This document shows positions 1-6,469 of a DNA stretch of 12,919 bases, in pieces (the first letter of the stretch is position 1; each line of letters starts with the position of its first letter). The notes beneath the pieces are model-generated. The model was not told the origin of the DNA and searched no databases. It worked only from the letters and a program-made list of their open reading frames with translations. A program made the position numbers and the translations under genes. This stretch comes from Candidatus Bipolaricaulota bacterium. Its GTDB lineage: Bacteria > Bipolaricaulota > Bipolaricaulia > UBA7950 > UBA9294. The stretch lies in NCBI GenBank assembly GCA_021159105.1, contig JAGGSM010000123.1, forward strand, positions 1-12,919, written 5' to 3'.

Positions 1-86
1 TGCTGCGTAGCAAAGGCGTGTACTACCTTCTGATGATCGCCGCTCTTGGGCTGGCGCTCGGCGCAAGTTGGAAGTGGCATCCGTAG
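1..86 (+). CDS. Small hydrophobic protein, paralogue of the next gene (5' end outside window)
   Basis: This is the 3' end of an open frame (codons from base 3) stopping at TAG 84-86. I do not recognise the family. The visible part has a hydrophobic stretch (YYLLMIA, LGLALGAS) ending in WKWHP. Its last 24 residues match the C-terminus of the 48-residue protein at 106-252 at 22 positions. Over the matching 75 bases I count 13 differences, and nine of the eleven changed codons are synonymous. That is the mark of selection on the protein, so I call it a real gene despite its size. The three codons before the matching block (Leu-Arg-Ser) differ from the neighbour's. The start, promoter and full length are outside the window. 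A single membrane-spanning small protein is the likely nature; its function is unknown. Confidence 0.7.
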   Translation, partial: LRSKGVYYLLMIAALGLALGASWKWHP

Positions 87-105
87 AGGATAGGGGGTCA
101 ACAAC

Positions 106-252
106 ATGAAATGGCAGGGATACAATACTAACTCTGAGACTAAGCTCAACAAGGTCTTCGCCAAAGTCGCTAAGCATAAGGGCCTCTACTATCTTCTGAT
201 GATCGCTTCCCTTGGCCTCGCCCTCGGAGCAAGTTGGAAGTGGCACCCATAG
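106..252 (+). CDS. 48-residue small membrane protein, tandem paralogue, unknown function
   Basis: ATG 106 to TAG 250-252 gives 48 residues. A purine-rich run (GGGGG at 93-97) lies 8 bases before the start. Residues 1-25 are polar and basic, with lysines at 2, 14, 16, 20, 23 and 25. Residues 26-43 are hydrophobic (YYLLMIA then LGLALGAS) and long enough for one membrane span, and the chain ends in WKWHP. Residues 25-48 are nearly identical to the gene ending at base 86, with mostly synonymous changes, so both copies appear to be translated and selected. The gap between the copies is 19 bases, and a strong terminator follows 14 bases after the stop, so this is the last gene of its transcript. 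There is no recognisable family. A small membrane regulator, a peptide signal, or a type I toxin-like peptide (these also occur as tandem hydrophobic paralogues) are all possible, and none is demonstrated. Confidence 0.75.
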   Translation: MKWQGYNTNSETKLNKVFAKVAKHKGLYYLLMIASLGLALGASWKWHP

Positions 253-266
253 ATCCAGCCGATTAC

Positions 267-323
267 TAGCCCAACCGCTTGTTTTCTGCTATGATTAGCA
301 GCGGCGGTTGGGCTATTTGTTTT
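267..323 (+). terminator. Intrinsic terminator with nested hairpin
   Basis: A perfect 12-base inverted repeat (TAGCCCAACCGC at 267-278, complement at 304-315) is followed by ATTTGTTTT-like T-rich sequence (316-323). The 25-base loop itself holds a perfect 6-base hairpin (CTGCTA 286-291, TAGCAG 296-301, loop TGAT). It ends the small-protein unit and separates it from the HD-GYP gene, whose start is only 11 bases further on. There is no T tract on the other strand, so it acts on + strand transcription. Confidence 0.85.
287..295 (+). promoter_or_regulatory. Candidate extended -10 promoter in the terminator loop
   Basis: TGC followed by TATGAT (290-295) matches the extended -10 form TGnTATAAT with one mismatch. 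The clear rpsB promoter in this window has the same TGC before its -10. No -35 hexamer is visible at 16-18 bases, because that position falls in the left arm of the terminator. Transcription would start near 302 and read into the HD-GYP gene at 334. It is the only promoter-like element I see between the terminator and that gene. Confidence 0.35.
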
Positions 324-333
324 GGGGAGCAGG

Positions 334-1602
334 ATGAACCTACCAACTAGAGCAAAGGTTTTCATTGTATTTCTAAGCGCGTTCTGCCTCCTGGCCCTCA
401 TCTACTCCGGTATCAACCTCACGCCCCCTACCAAGGCTCAGATAGCGATCCTTGCCGTCTTCCTTATACTGGCGATCCTGTCAGAGGCGTATGCAACTTG
501 GATCCCGTTCTACCGATCCGAAATATCAAGTTCCGTGGCGATCTATCTGGCCGGTCTGTTCATCCTCGGGCCATTCCTAGGAGTGTACCTCGTGTTCGTT
601 TCTTCACTTGCGTCAGAACTCCTCCTTCGCTGGAAGGAGAAAGAGACCGGGATGTGGAACGCCGTTGTTCCCCTATCGTTCAATGTCAGTCAACTGGTGT
701 TGTCTCTTGCCATGGCCGGTTTAGTCTTGACATACTCCGGGCAAGATTCTCTCTTGTTGCAGAGCTCGCAAGACTACATATGGGCGGTACTCGCCTTCCT
801 CGCCTATTCCATTACCAATCTAGCGCTTGTCAGAGGCATCGTGTCGTTAGCCGGGGGCGGAGGATTCTTCTATGGCCTGTGGAAGAGCCTGCGCGAATTC
901 TCCCTCCAGTACATCGTGCTCTGTGCCTCTGCCCTCCTGCTCACTGTTCTGTACTCGATATCTGTGTGGCATGTCTTCTTGGGGCTTGTCCCTTTAATCC
1001 TCGTACACGTTTCCTTTCGCAGTTATTTGCAGCTACAGACAGAAGCGAGGAAGACGTTCGAGAAGATCTCACGGATCCTCGATGAGCGGGATCATTATAC
1101 AGCCGTGCATTCGACATCCGTCGCCGAACTTGCGGTGAAGATCGCGCAAGAGATGGAGCTCTCCGAAAGCGAAATTGAGAAGATCGATATTGCAGCAAAG
1201 GTGCATGATATAGGGAAGATCGCTGTAAGGGATGCCATTCTCCTCAAGCCGGGAAAACTGGATGCAGAAGAGTGGAAGATCATGAAAAAGCACCCGGTGA
1301 TCAGTGCTGAACTGATCGAAGGCCTCTCCATCTACAGCCATGTGGCAAATGCCGTGCGCCACGAGCATGAACACTGGGATGGGAGCGGGTATCCAGATGG
1401 TCTAAAGGGAAACGAAATACCGCTGATCGCGCGCATAATCACAGCGGCAGATGTCTACGATGCTCTCTCCACCGATCGCCCCTACCGCAAGGCTTTCAGC
1501 AGAGAGAAGTCCCTCGAAATCCTGCAAAAGATGAGAGGTAAGGAACTCGACCCGGAAGTCGCTGATGCCTTGGAACGCGTCCTGAAGTCCGAAGAGGGGT
1601 AG
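334..1602 (+). CDS. Membrane-anchored HD-GYP cyclic-di-GMP phosphodiesterase
   Basis: A 422-residue protein. ATG 334 is chosen because GGGGAG (324-329) sits just before it; an in-frame TTG at 322 would add four residues but overlaps the terminator's T tract. Residues 1-228 form a hydrophobic N-terminal half with about seven membrane segments (roughly 9-26, 37-57, 67-92, 112-133, 148-170 and two within 189-227). A short linker leads to an HD-GYP domain at about 250-420. Its signature residues are present: DER 250-252, H259, the HD pair H291-D292 in VHDIGKI, H320, H343, H347, GYP at 352-354, and DRPYRK at 381-386. HD-GYP proteins hydrolyse c-di-GMP to pGpG or GMP using two or three metal ions on the cytoplasmic face. 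The membrane half resembles no sensor family I can name and probably senses or anchors. The MFS gene starts 3 bases after the stop. Confidence 0.92.
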   Translation: MNLPTRAKVFIVFLSAFCLLALIYSGINLTPPTKAQIAILAVFLILAILSEAYATWIPFYRSEISSSVAIYLAGLFILGPFLGVYLVFVSSLASELLLRWKEKETGMWNAVVPLSFNVSQLVLSLAMAGLVLTYSGQDSLLLQSSQDYIWAVLAFLAYSITNLALVRGIVSLAGGGGFFYGLWKSLREFSLQYIVLCASALLLTVLYSISVWHVFLGLVPLILVHVSFRSYLQLQTEARKTFEKISRILDERDHYTAVHSTSVAELAVKIAQEMELSESEIEKIDIAAKVHDIGKIAVRDAILLKPGKLDAEEWKIMKKHPVISAELIEGLSIYSHVANAVRHEHEHWDGSGYPDGLKGNEIPLIARIITAADVYDALSTDRPYRKAFSREKSLEILQKMRGKELDPEVADALERVLKSEEG

Positions 1603-1605
1603 CGC

Positions 1606-2859
1606 GTGGCCATTCCCAAGGATCTGATGTACCACAAGTTCCGGGCCTACGGGTTCCTCAAGAATCTGCGTTTCTTCGACCCGTTTCTCATCCTCTTCTT
1701 TCGCGAGATGGGACTGTCATTTCTCGAAATAGGAACCCTGTTCTCCATCCGTGAGATCGCGACCAACGTTCTGGAGATACCGACGGGAATCGTGGCCGAC
1801 GCATACGGTCGCCGCAGATCGATGCTCGCTTCCTTCTCGTCCTACCTCATGTCGTTTGCTCTCTTCTATTTCTTCCCGCACTTTGCGGTTTATGCCCTGG
1901 CCATGCTCATGTTCGCTTTCGGAGAGGCGTTCCGTTCCGGAACGCACAAGGCCCTGATCCTGGAGTACCTGCACATCAAGGGGATCGAGTCCAAGAAGGT
2001 GGAGTACTACGGGCACACTCGCGCAGCATCGCAGTTTGGCTCGGCGATCGCCGCACTCATCGCCGCCGGTCTTGTCTTTCACGCGGGCAGCTATCGCATC
2101 GTCTTTCTCGCATCGATGGTCCCCTACGTCATGGAGCTGTTCCTGATGATCTCCTACCCAAAGGAGCTGGACGGGGTACTTGTTAGAGAAAGAGGCATGA
2201 AAGAGATAGCAAGCCGGATTCGCTCCACCACGGCAGCGTCGCTTCGCATGCTCAAAAAGGGGATTCTCCTGCAGGGCCTTATCAGCAGCGCTTCATTCGA
2301 TGGCCTGTTCAGATCGACCAAGGACTACCTGCAACCGGTACTGCAAGCACAGGCCCTGGCCCTGCCGATCCTGCTCTACATCTCTGGGCGCCAGCGCGTG
2401 GCAATAGTCGTCGGCATTCTCTACTTTCTCATCTATCTTGGAACAAGCTACGCTGCATCACACGCGGGGAGAATCAAGGAGCACGCCAGATCCACTGCCA
2501 GGGCGGCAAACATCATCTACATCGCTGGCATCATCCTGCTAGCGGCTAGCGGGATCGGCATTATCACTCGTTATTACATCATCTCGATAGTCGCGTTCCT
2601 GGGGCTGTATCTGCTACAGAACGCCAGGAGGCCGCTCCTTGTCGGGTATCTATCCGATTTGATTCCGCGCCAGTCCATGGCGACGGGCCTATCGGTGGAG
2701 TCGCAGCTGCGCACGCTCACAACAGCGGTGCTGGCTCCGTTGGTAGGTCTTATAGCCGATCGGATCGGCATCGGTTTCTCCCTCATCGCCGTCGCTAGCT
2801 TGGCCGCGCTCCTGCTGCCGTTGACGATCATCGGCCAAGGGAGGGATGAAACAAGTTGA
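1606..2859 (+). CDS. Major facilitator superfamily transporter
   Basis: A 417-residue integral membrane protein with about twelve hydrophobic segments. GTG 1606 is the start: GAGGGG at 1594-1599, inside the end of the HD-GYP gene, is correctly placed 6 bases upstream. The loop after the second membrane segment carries MFS motif A, GIVADAYGRRR at 61-71, and the preceding LEIPTG is common in drug/H+ antiporter-like MFS proteins. A charged stretch around residues 186-225 fits the central cytoplasmic loop between two six-helix halves. The family couples solute movement to ion gradients; no feature identifies the substrate. The 3-base gap from the phosphodiesterase gene implies cotranscription and probably coupled translation. 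The downstream CsgG-like gene follows after 50 bases with its own strong ribosome binding site. Confidence 0.88.
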   Translation: MAIPKDLMYHKFRAYGFLKNLRFFDPFLILFFREMGLSFLEIGTLFSIREIATNVLEIPTGIVADAYGRRRSMLASFSSYLMSFALFYFFPHFAVYALAMLMFAFGEAFRSGTHKALILEYLHIKGIESKKVEYYGHTRAASQFGSAIAALIAAGLVFHAGSYRIVFLASMVPYVMELFLMISYPKELDGVLVRERGMKEIASRIRSTTAASLRMLKKGILLQGLISSASFDGLFRSTKDYLQPVLQAQALALPILLYISGRQRVAIVVGILYFLIYLGTSYAASHAGRIKEHARSTARAANIIYIAGIILLAASGIGIITRYYIISIVAFLGLYLLQNARRPLLVGYLSDLIPRQSMATGLSVESQLRTLTTAVLAPLVGLIADRIGIGFSLIAVASLAALLLPLTIIGQGRDETS

Positions 2860-2898
2860 TGGTGCCAGTGTATGTAGTGGCGAACGAGCAATAAGAAG

Positions 2899-2905
2899 AG
2901 GAGGG
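2899..2905 (+). promoter_or_regulatory. Strong Shine-Dalgarno fixing the GTG start at 2910
   Basis: AGGAGGG lies 4 bases before GTG 2910, which is directly followed by a lysine/arginine-plus-hydrophobic signal peptide. It decides the start of the CARDB/CsgG-like gene. I see no convincing promoter in the 50 bases after the MFS stop. Confidence 0.75.
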
Positions 2906-2909
2906 AACA

Positions 2910-4547
2910 GTGAAGCGGTTCATACTGGTCGTTGGTCTCATTGTAGTCGTCTTTTCATCCGTACTAGGGGCCGCTGCCCCAGATCTGATCATCGCTGACA
3001 TCGGGCTTTCCCCGGAGATGCCCATAGTCGGTCAGATGATCACGATTCGCGCGACCGTGGAGAACATAGGGACGAGCGATGCGCAAGATCGGTTCAATGT
3101 TAGGTTCCTCGTCGACGGGATTCAGGTTGACGCGCCATCAGTCCCGTTTGGGATCGATGCGGGCAGGAGCAAGGAAGTCTCCATCACGTGGCAGGCCCAT
3201 CCCGGGATGCACACAGTGACGGTGGAGGCTGATCAGCCGTTCGACAGGATCTCCGAATCCAATGAGGACAACAATTCGCGTACGATCACCTTCCCCGTGT
3301 CGATCGATCCGGCAACCTCTGCCCTCTCCGACATCAAGGTAGCGGTGGCGAGGTTCGAGGATCGCAGCAGTTCTGGGTTGATCAATGTCGGTCAGGGAGT
3401 CGCCGACGAACTGATCGCACGCCTGGTGCAGAGCGGAGTGCGCGTTCTCGAGAGGAGCGACCTCGAAGCAGTGATGCAGGAGCGGGGGCTGAACCCGGCT
3501 ATCCAATCCGATCTCGTCACCGCTGGTCAGCTTCTCGGCGCAGATCTGCTGATCGTCGGCTCGGTGACAAAGGCCAATGTGCAGCAGTCTTCGGTCAGCC
3601 TCGGTTTCTTCAGCGCCAGTAGCGCATCGGTGAACATAGCGATGTCTGCCAGGCTAGTGAACGTTTACACTTCAGAGATTGTCGATGCCGTCTCTGCAGA
3701 AGGGAGCGCCAGCGGATCGACGGGCTTCTCCGTCAATATCGGAAAGCTTCTTTCCTCCACCAGCCCCACCTCCGCGAACGTGTGTGTCGGCGGCCTGAGG
3801 AGCGACAAGCCATACTACTATGTGGGAGAGACAGCGTGCTTCGGGTACAAGAACGCTGGCCCGGACGGGTGGTTCGGGGTAGAGATCGATACGATCAGTG
3901 GGGCGTTCGTGAAGACACTCGATGGCGGCCAGTTTGTCAGCCACGGTGCCTGCGGTCAGTGGTTCTGGAACCAGCAGGGGCCGGGGGGAGTGCAAATGAC
4001 ACCGGGACTTTACGTCGCCAAGCTGTTCGACGTAGTCACATCCTCCTACATCGCCACTGTAAACTTCCAGATCCGCGCGGGAACGGGTCCGGTCACCCCA
4101 CTGGATGAGATAACCGTGGGGAGTGGCCAGTTCGATGAGACGATTGTCGGGAAGGCGACAAACAGCGCCCTCGATCAGCTCGTATCGCAGTTGATAAACG
4201 GAATGGAGAACGCCGCGCCGGGCGTCGTTGCGACGCGCGGCAAATCAGCGGCAGCAGGACCATCACTGGCAGCGCGCGAGGGTCAGGTGGCAGCGATCCT
4301 GCCCGATGGACGCATCGCGATAAACATCGGCTCCGATGCCGGGGTGCACAAGGGCGACTTCTTCCAGGTCCTTGATACGGTCAACCTCATCGTCGATCCA
4401 ACGACAGGGGAGATCCTCTCCTACGATGTGATCGGGGTGAAGGGCGAGCTTGTGATCACAGATGTGCGTGATCTCGCATCCTACGCCGTGCGCACGTCGA
4501 GCTTCGAGCCGGCGATCGGTGATATCGTGAGGCTCGAGTCCCCGTAA
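2910..4547 (+). CDS. Exported CARDB / split CsgG-like / FlgT_C-like protein
   Basis: A 545-residue protein. Residues 1-22 are a signal peptide with no lipobox cysteine, unlike classical CsgG. Residues 24-130 look like a CARDB adhesion-type beta sandwich (PDLIIADIGL start, ENIGTSDA, and the ESNEDNN turn before the last strand). Residues 140-280 match the CsgG/TolB-like N-terminal core (IKVAVARFED, GQGVADELIARL, VLERSDLEAVMQE, LGADLLIVGSV). The usual CsgG closing helix, FDETIVGKATNSALDQLV, appears only at 408-425. About 110 intervening residues (288-395) form an extra beta-rich segment with cysteines 292, 310 and 348. Residues 455-543 resemble the FlgT C-terminal type (GQVAAILPDGRIAINIGSDA, GD, DPTTGEI, IGDIVRL). 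It is probably periplasmic or outer-membrane associated, organising or secreting surface material. It lies next to a lipoprotein and glmM. The domain assignments are by eye. Confidence 0.8.
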   Translation: MKRFILVVGLIVVVFSSVLGAAAPDLIIADIGLSPEMPIVGQMITIRATVENIGTSDAQDRFNVRFLVDGIQVDAPSVPFGIDAGRSKEVSITWQAHPGMHTVTVEADQPFDRISESNEDNNSRTITFPVSIDPATSALSDIKVAVARFEDRSSSGLINVGQGVADELIARLVQSGVRVLERSDLEAVMQERGLNPAIQSDLVTAGQLLGADLLIVGSVTKANVQQSSVSLGFFSASSASVNIAMSARLVNVYTSEIVDAVSAEGSASGSTGFSVNIGKLLSSTSPTSANVCVGGLRSDKPYYYVGETACFGYKNAGPDGWFGVEIDTISGAFVKTLDGGQFVSHGACGQWFWNQQGPGGVQMTPGLYVAKLFDVVTSSYIATVNFQIRAGTGPVTPLDEITVGSGQFDETIVGKATNSALDQLVSQLINGMENAAPGVVATRGKSAAAGPSLAAREGQVAAILPDGRIAINIGSDAGVHKGDFFQVLDTVNLIVDPTTGEILSYDVIGVKGELVITDVRDLASYAVRTSSFEPAIGDIVRLESP

Positions 4548-4561
4548 AGGGACGAACTGAC

Positions 4562-4589
4562 TTGCCAGCAGGGCGCACCAGCGGATACA
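4562..4589 (+). promoter_or_regulatory. Weak candidate promoter for the lipoprotein gene
   Basis: TTGCCA (4562-4567) has five of six -35 bases. Sixteen bases on is GATACA (4584-4589), a poor -10 with three matches. If used, transcription would start near 4596-4597, right at the GTG/ATG start codons, giving a leaderless or near-leaderless message. That would fit the lack of a Shine-Dalgarno there. The upstream CsgG-like gene ends only 48 bases away, so read-through is equally likely. Confidence 0.2.
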
Positions 4590-4598
4590 CTCCCGGTG

Positions 4599-5063
4599 AT
4601 GTCCAAACATAAGAGAAGTATCTCCATCGCCGTGGTGCTCGTTATCTCCGTTCTAGTGGGCTGTTCTGCAGTCGGTGACGGGCTCGACTACATCGGACTC
4701 AGGCTGATAATACCCTTGGGACAGGCCCCGCTCATGCTCGGAATCGATGTTGGGACGCACCTGTCGTTCGGCTGGGCCACTGCTTCCCTGTTCATTTCGC
4801 CCGATGGCAAGACGCTGATCCTGGGGAGCAGCGAGCTGGCGATCGGAGGGCAGACGAGCACTGGAGTGAGCTCAATCAAGCTCACGCTCGGCATGTCCTA
4901 CTTCGATCTCAGTGCGATGTTTCCATCGATCGTCTTCGGCGGCGGGATATCCTATCGCTTCTCGCTATCTGACCACTTCCAGCTCGCAGCAGCGGGCGAG
5001 ATCATCTACCCGTTGGCCCTCGGGCCGCCGCTGTTCACGCTGGGAGCGGGTTGGGAACCGTAG
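4599..5063 (+). CDS. Small lipoprotein, beta-strand rich, unknown function
   Basis: A 154-residue protein from ATG 4599; GTG 4596 directly before it could add one residue, and neither has a clear ribosome binding site. The N-terminus is a lipoprotein signal: basic SKHKR, a hydrophobic stretch, then the lipobox LVGC with the lipidated cysteine at residue 22 and serine at +2. The mature 133 residues are mostly short alternating hydrophobic strands with glycine turns (GIDVGTHLSFG, FGGGISYRFSLS) ending LGAGWEP. This looks like a small beta barrel or beta sheet protein, and I do not recognise a family. It sits 51 bases after the CsgG-like gene and 16 bases before glmM on the same strand. An envelope role is inferred from the lipobox and context only. 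Confidence 0.72.
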   Translation: MSKHKRSISIAVVLVISVLVGCSAVGDGLDYIGLRLIIPLGQAPLMLGIDVGTHLSFGWATASLFISPDGKTLILGSSELAIGGQTSTGVSSIKLTLGMSYFDLSAMFPSIVFGGGISYRFSLSDHFQLAAAGEIIYPLALGPPLFTLGAGWEP

Positions 5064-5079
5064 AAGATGAGGAGGATGA

Positions 5080-6405
5080 GTGACTGATCTATTCGGGACG
5101 GACGGAGTACGCGGCAGGGCTAACGAGTACGTGACAGCGGAGCTCGCCTTATCCCTTGCCCGCGCTGCAGCTTCCCGCCTCTTGCCAAACGGCGGGCGAG
5201 TGATCATCGGGCGGGACACGCGCCTCAGCGGGCCGATGCTCGAGAGCGCGTTGGGGGCTGGCTTCGCCTCCGCGGGTGTCGATGTCCTCCTCGCCGGGAT
5301 AATCCCCACTCCGGCGATCTCCTTTCTCATCAAGGACGAACGCGCCGATCTGGGGGCGGTGATCTCTGCCTCGCACAACGAACCAACGGACAACGGGATC
5401 AAGTTCTTCGATCGCAACGGGATGAAGCTCAGAGTTGAGCAGGAGGAGGGGATCGAAGCGGCCATCAAGCACCTTCCCTCGCGATCAAGCCATGTCGGAT
5501 CGATCCTCCCACTGCAGGCGGCAGCGAGGCGTTACGCCGCTTTCCTCACCGGGACGATCGAGAGCGATGACATCGATCTCTCCGGGCTCAAGATCATCGT
5601 CGACTGCGCGTACGGGGCAACTGGGGCGATTGCGCCGCACGTCCTACGCCACTTCAACGCGCGCGTCGTGGAGATGCACACCGCCCCAGATGGCGAGCGC
5701 ATCAACCGCAACTGCGGATCGACTCACCTCGATACGCTGCGGGAAGCCGTTCTCAGCCAGCACGCTGATCTTGGGATCGCCTTCGATGGGGACGGCGACA
5801 GGGTCCTTCTGATATCACCGAGCGGTGAGGTGATCGACGGGGACCGGATGATGGGCATCGCGGCGCTGCACATGAGTCGCGTTCGAAGACTCGACCCACA
5901 GGTCGTTGTGGCGACGGTAATGAGCAACATGGGACTGGAGCACATCCTGACAGAGTCAGGCTTGCGGATGCTGCGCACCCCGGTCGGCGACCGTCACGTG
6001 GCACAGACGATGCTCAAACACGGGGCGCAACTGGGTGGGGAACAATCTGGGCACATTATCTTCTCAGACCACAGCCCAACCGGGGATGGAATCCTGACGG
6101 CGATAAAGCTGCTGGAGATCTCACACGAGAGGGGAAAGCCGCTGCATGTACTGGCAGATGAGATCCCCCTCTACCCGCAGGCGCGCGCCGACATCCCTGC
6201 GGACAATCCAGGGGAACTCATGACGGAGGAATCGGTCATCGCCGCGATCAAGCGGGGAGAAGAGCGGCTCGCTGCGCAAGGAAGGATCCTGGTTCGCCCC
6301 TCGGGGACGCAGCCCGTGGTGCGTGTCCTCGTCGAGTCCTCCGATGAAGCCCTATGCAAGAGCGTATGTCAGGATATCTCCTCGGCGATCGAGGTGGCGA
6401 GATAG
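5080..6405 (+). CDS. glmM: Phosphoglucosamine mutase
   Basis: A 441-residue protein, the usual GlmM length. It converts glucosamine-6-phosphate to glucosamine-1-phosphate in the cytoplasm, on the way to UDP-GlcNAc for peptidoglycan and lipopolysaccharide. GTG 5080 is the start, with AGGAGG at 5070-5075. It opens with the family signature LFGTDGVRG. The phosphorylated catalytic serine is S98 in ISASHN (95-100). The magnesium loop is DGDGD with D236, D238 and D240; the sugar-binding loop is GEQSG at 320-324; the phosphate-binding loop is RPSGT at 406-410. One small oddity is Gln411 in RPSGTQP, where most members have Glu. All four domains are intact. The lipoprotein gene ends 16 bases upstream, so the two are probably cotranscribed. 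A phosphomannomutase or phosphoglucomutase role is less likely given the GlmM-specific N-terminus and length. Confidence 0.95.
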   Translation: MTDLFGTDGVRGRANEYVTAELALSLARAAASRLLPNGGRVIIGRDTRLSGPMLESALGAGFASAGVDVLLAGIIPTPAISFLIKDERADLGAVISASHNEPTDNGIKFFDRNGMKLRVEQEEGIEAAIKHLPSRSSHVGSILPLQAAARRYAAFLTGTIESDDIDLSGLKIIVDCAYGATGAIAPHVLRHFNARVVEMHTAPDGERINRNCGSTHLDTLREAVLSQHADLGIAFDGDGDRVLLISPSGEVIDGDRMMGIAALHMSRVRRLDPQVVVATVMSNMGLEHILTESGLRMLRTPVGDRHVAQTMLKHGAQLGGEQSGHIIFSDHSPTGDGILTAIKLLEISHERGKPLHVLADEIPLYPQARADIPADNPGELMTEESVIAAIKRGEERLAAQGRILVRPSGTQPVVRVLVESSDEALCKSVCQDISSAIEVAR

Positions 6406-6406
6406 G

Positions 6407-6461
6407 AGCGATCAGCCACCAGAATGAAGCACTTGTCGTGCCTCTGTGATGGCTGATCGCT
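6407..6461. terminator. Nested inverted repeat between convergent glmM and gcvPB
   Basis: A perfect 12-base inverted repeat (AGCGATCAGCCA at 6407-6418, complement at 6450-6461) encloses 31 bases. Inside is a smaller GCAC/GTGC stem (6429-6432 with 6438-6441). It fills the 64-base gap between the stops of glmM (+) and gcvPB (-), so a bidirectional terminator is the natural reading. No T tract follows it on either strand, so Rho-dependent or factor-assisted stopping, or transcript-end protection, are alternatives. Confidence 0.6.
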
Positions 6462-6469
6462 GAAAGCGT

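Noticed and set aside
1..252. Non-coding direct repeat
   Set aside because: Differences between copies fall mostly at third codon positions, which fits coding paralogues rather than a DNA repeat.
2859..2894. 11-codon frame starting in a TGATG overlap with the MFS stop
   Set aside because: Coupling geometry is good, but eleven codons with no nearby ribosome site or homologue can easily arise by chance.
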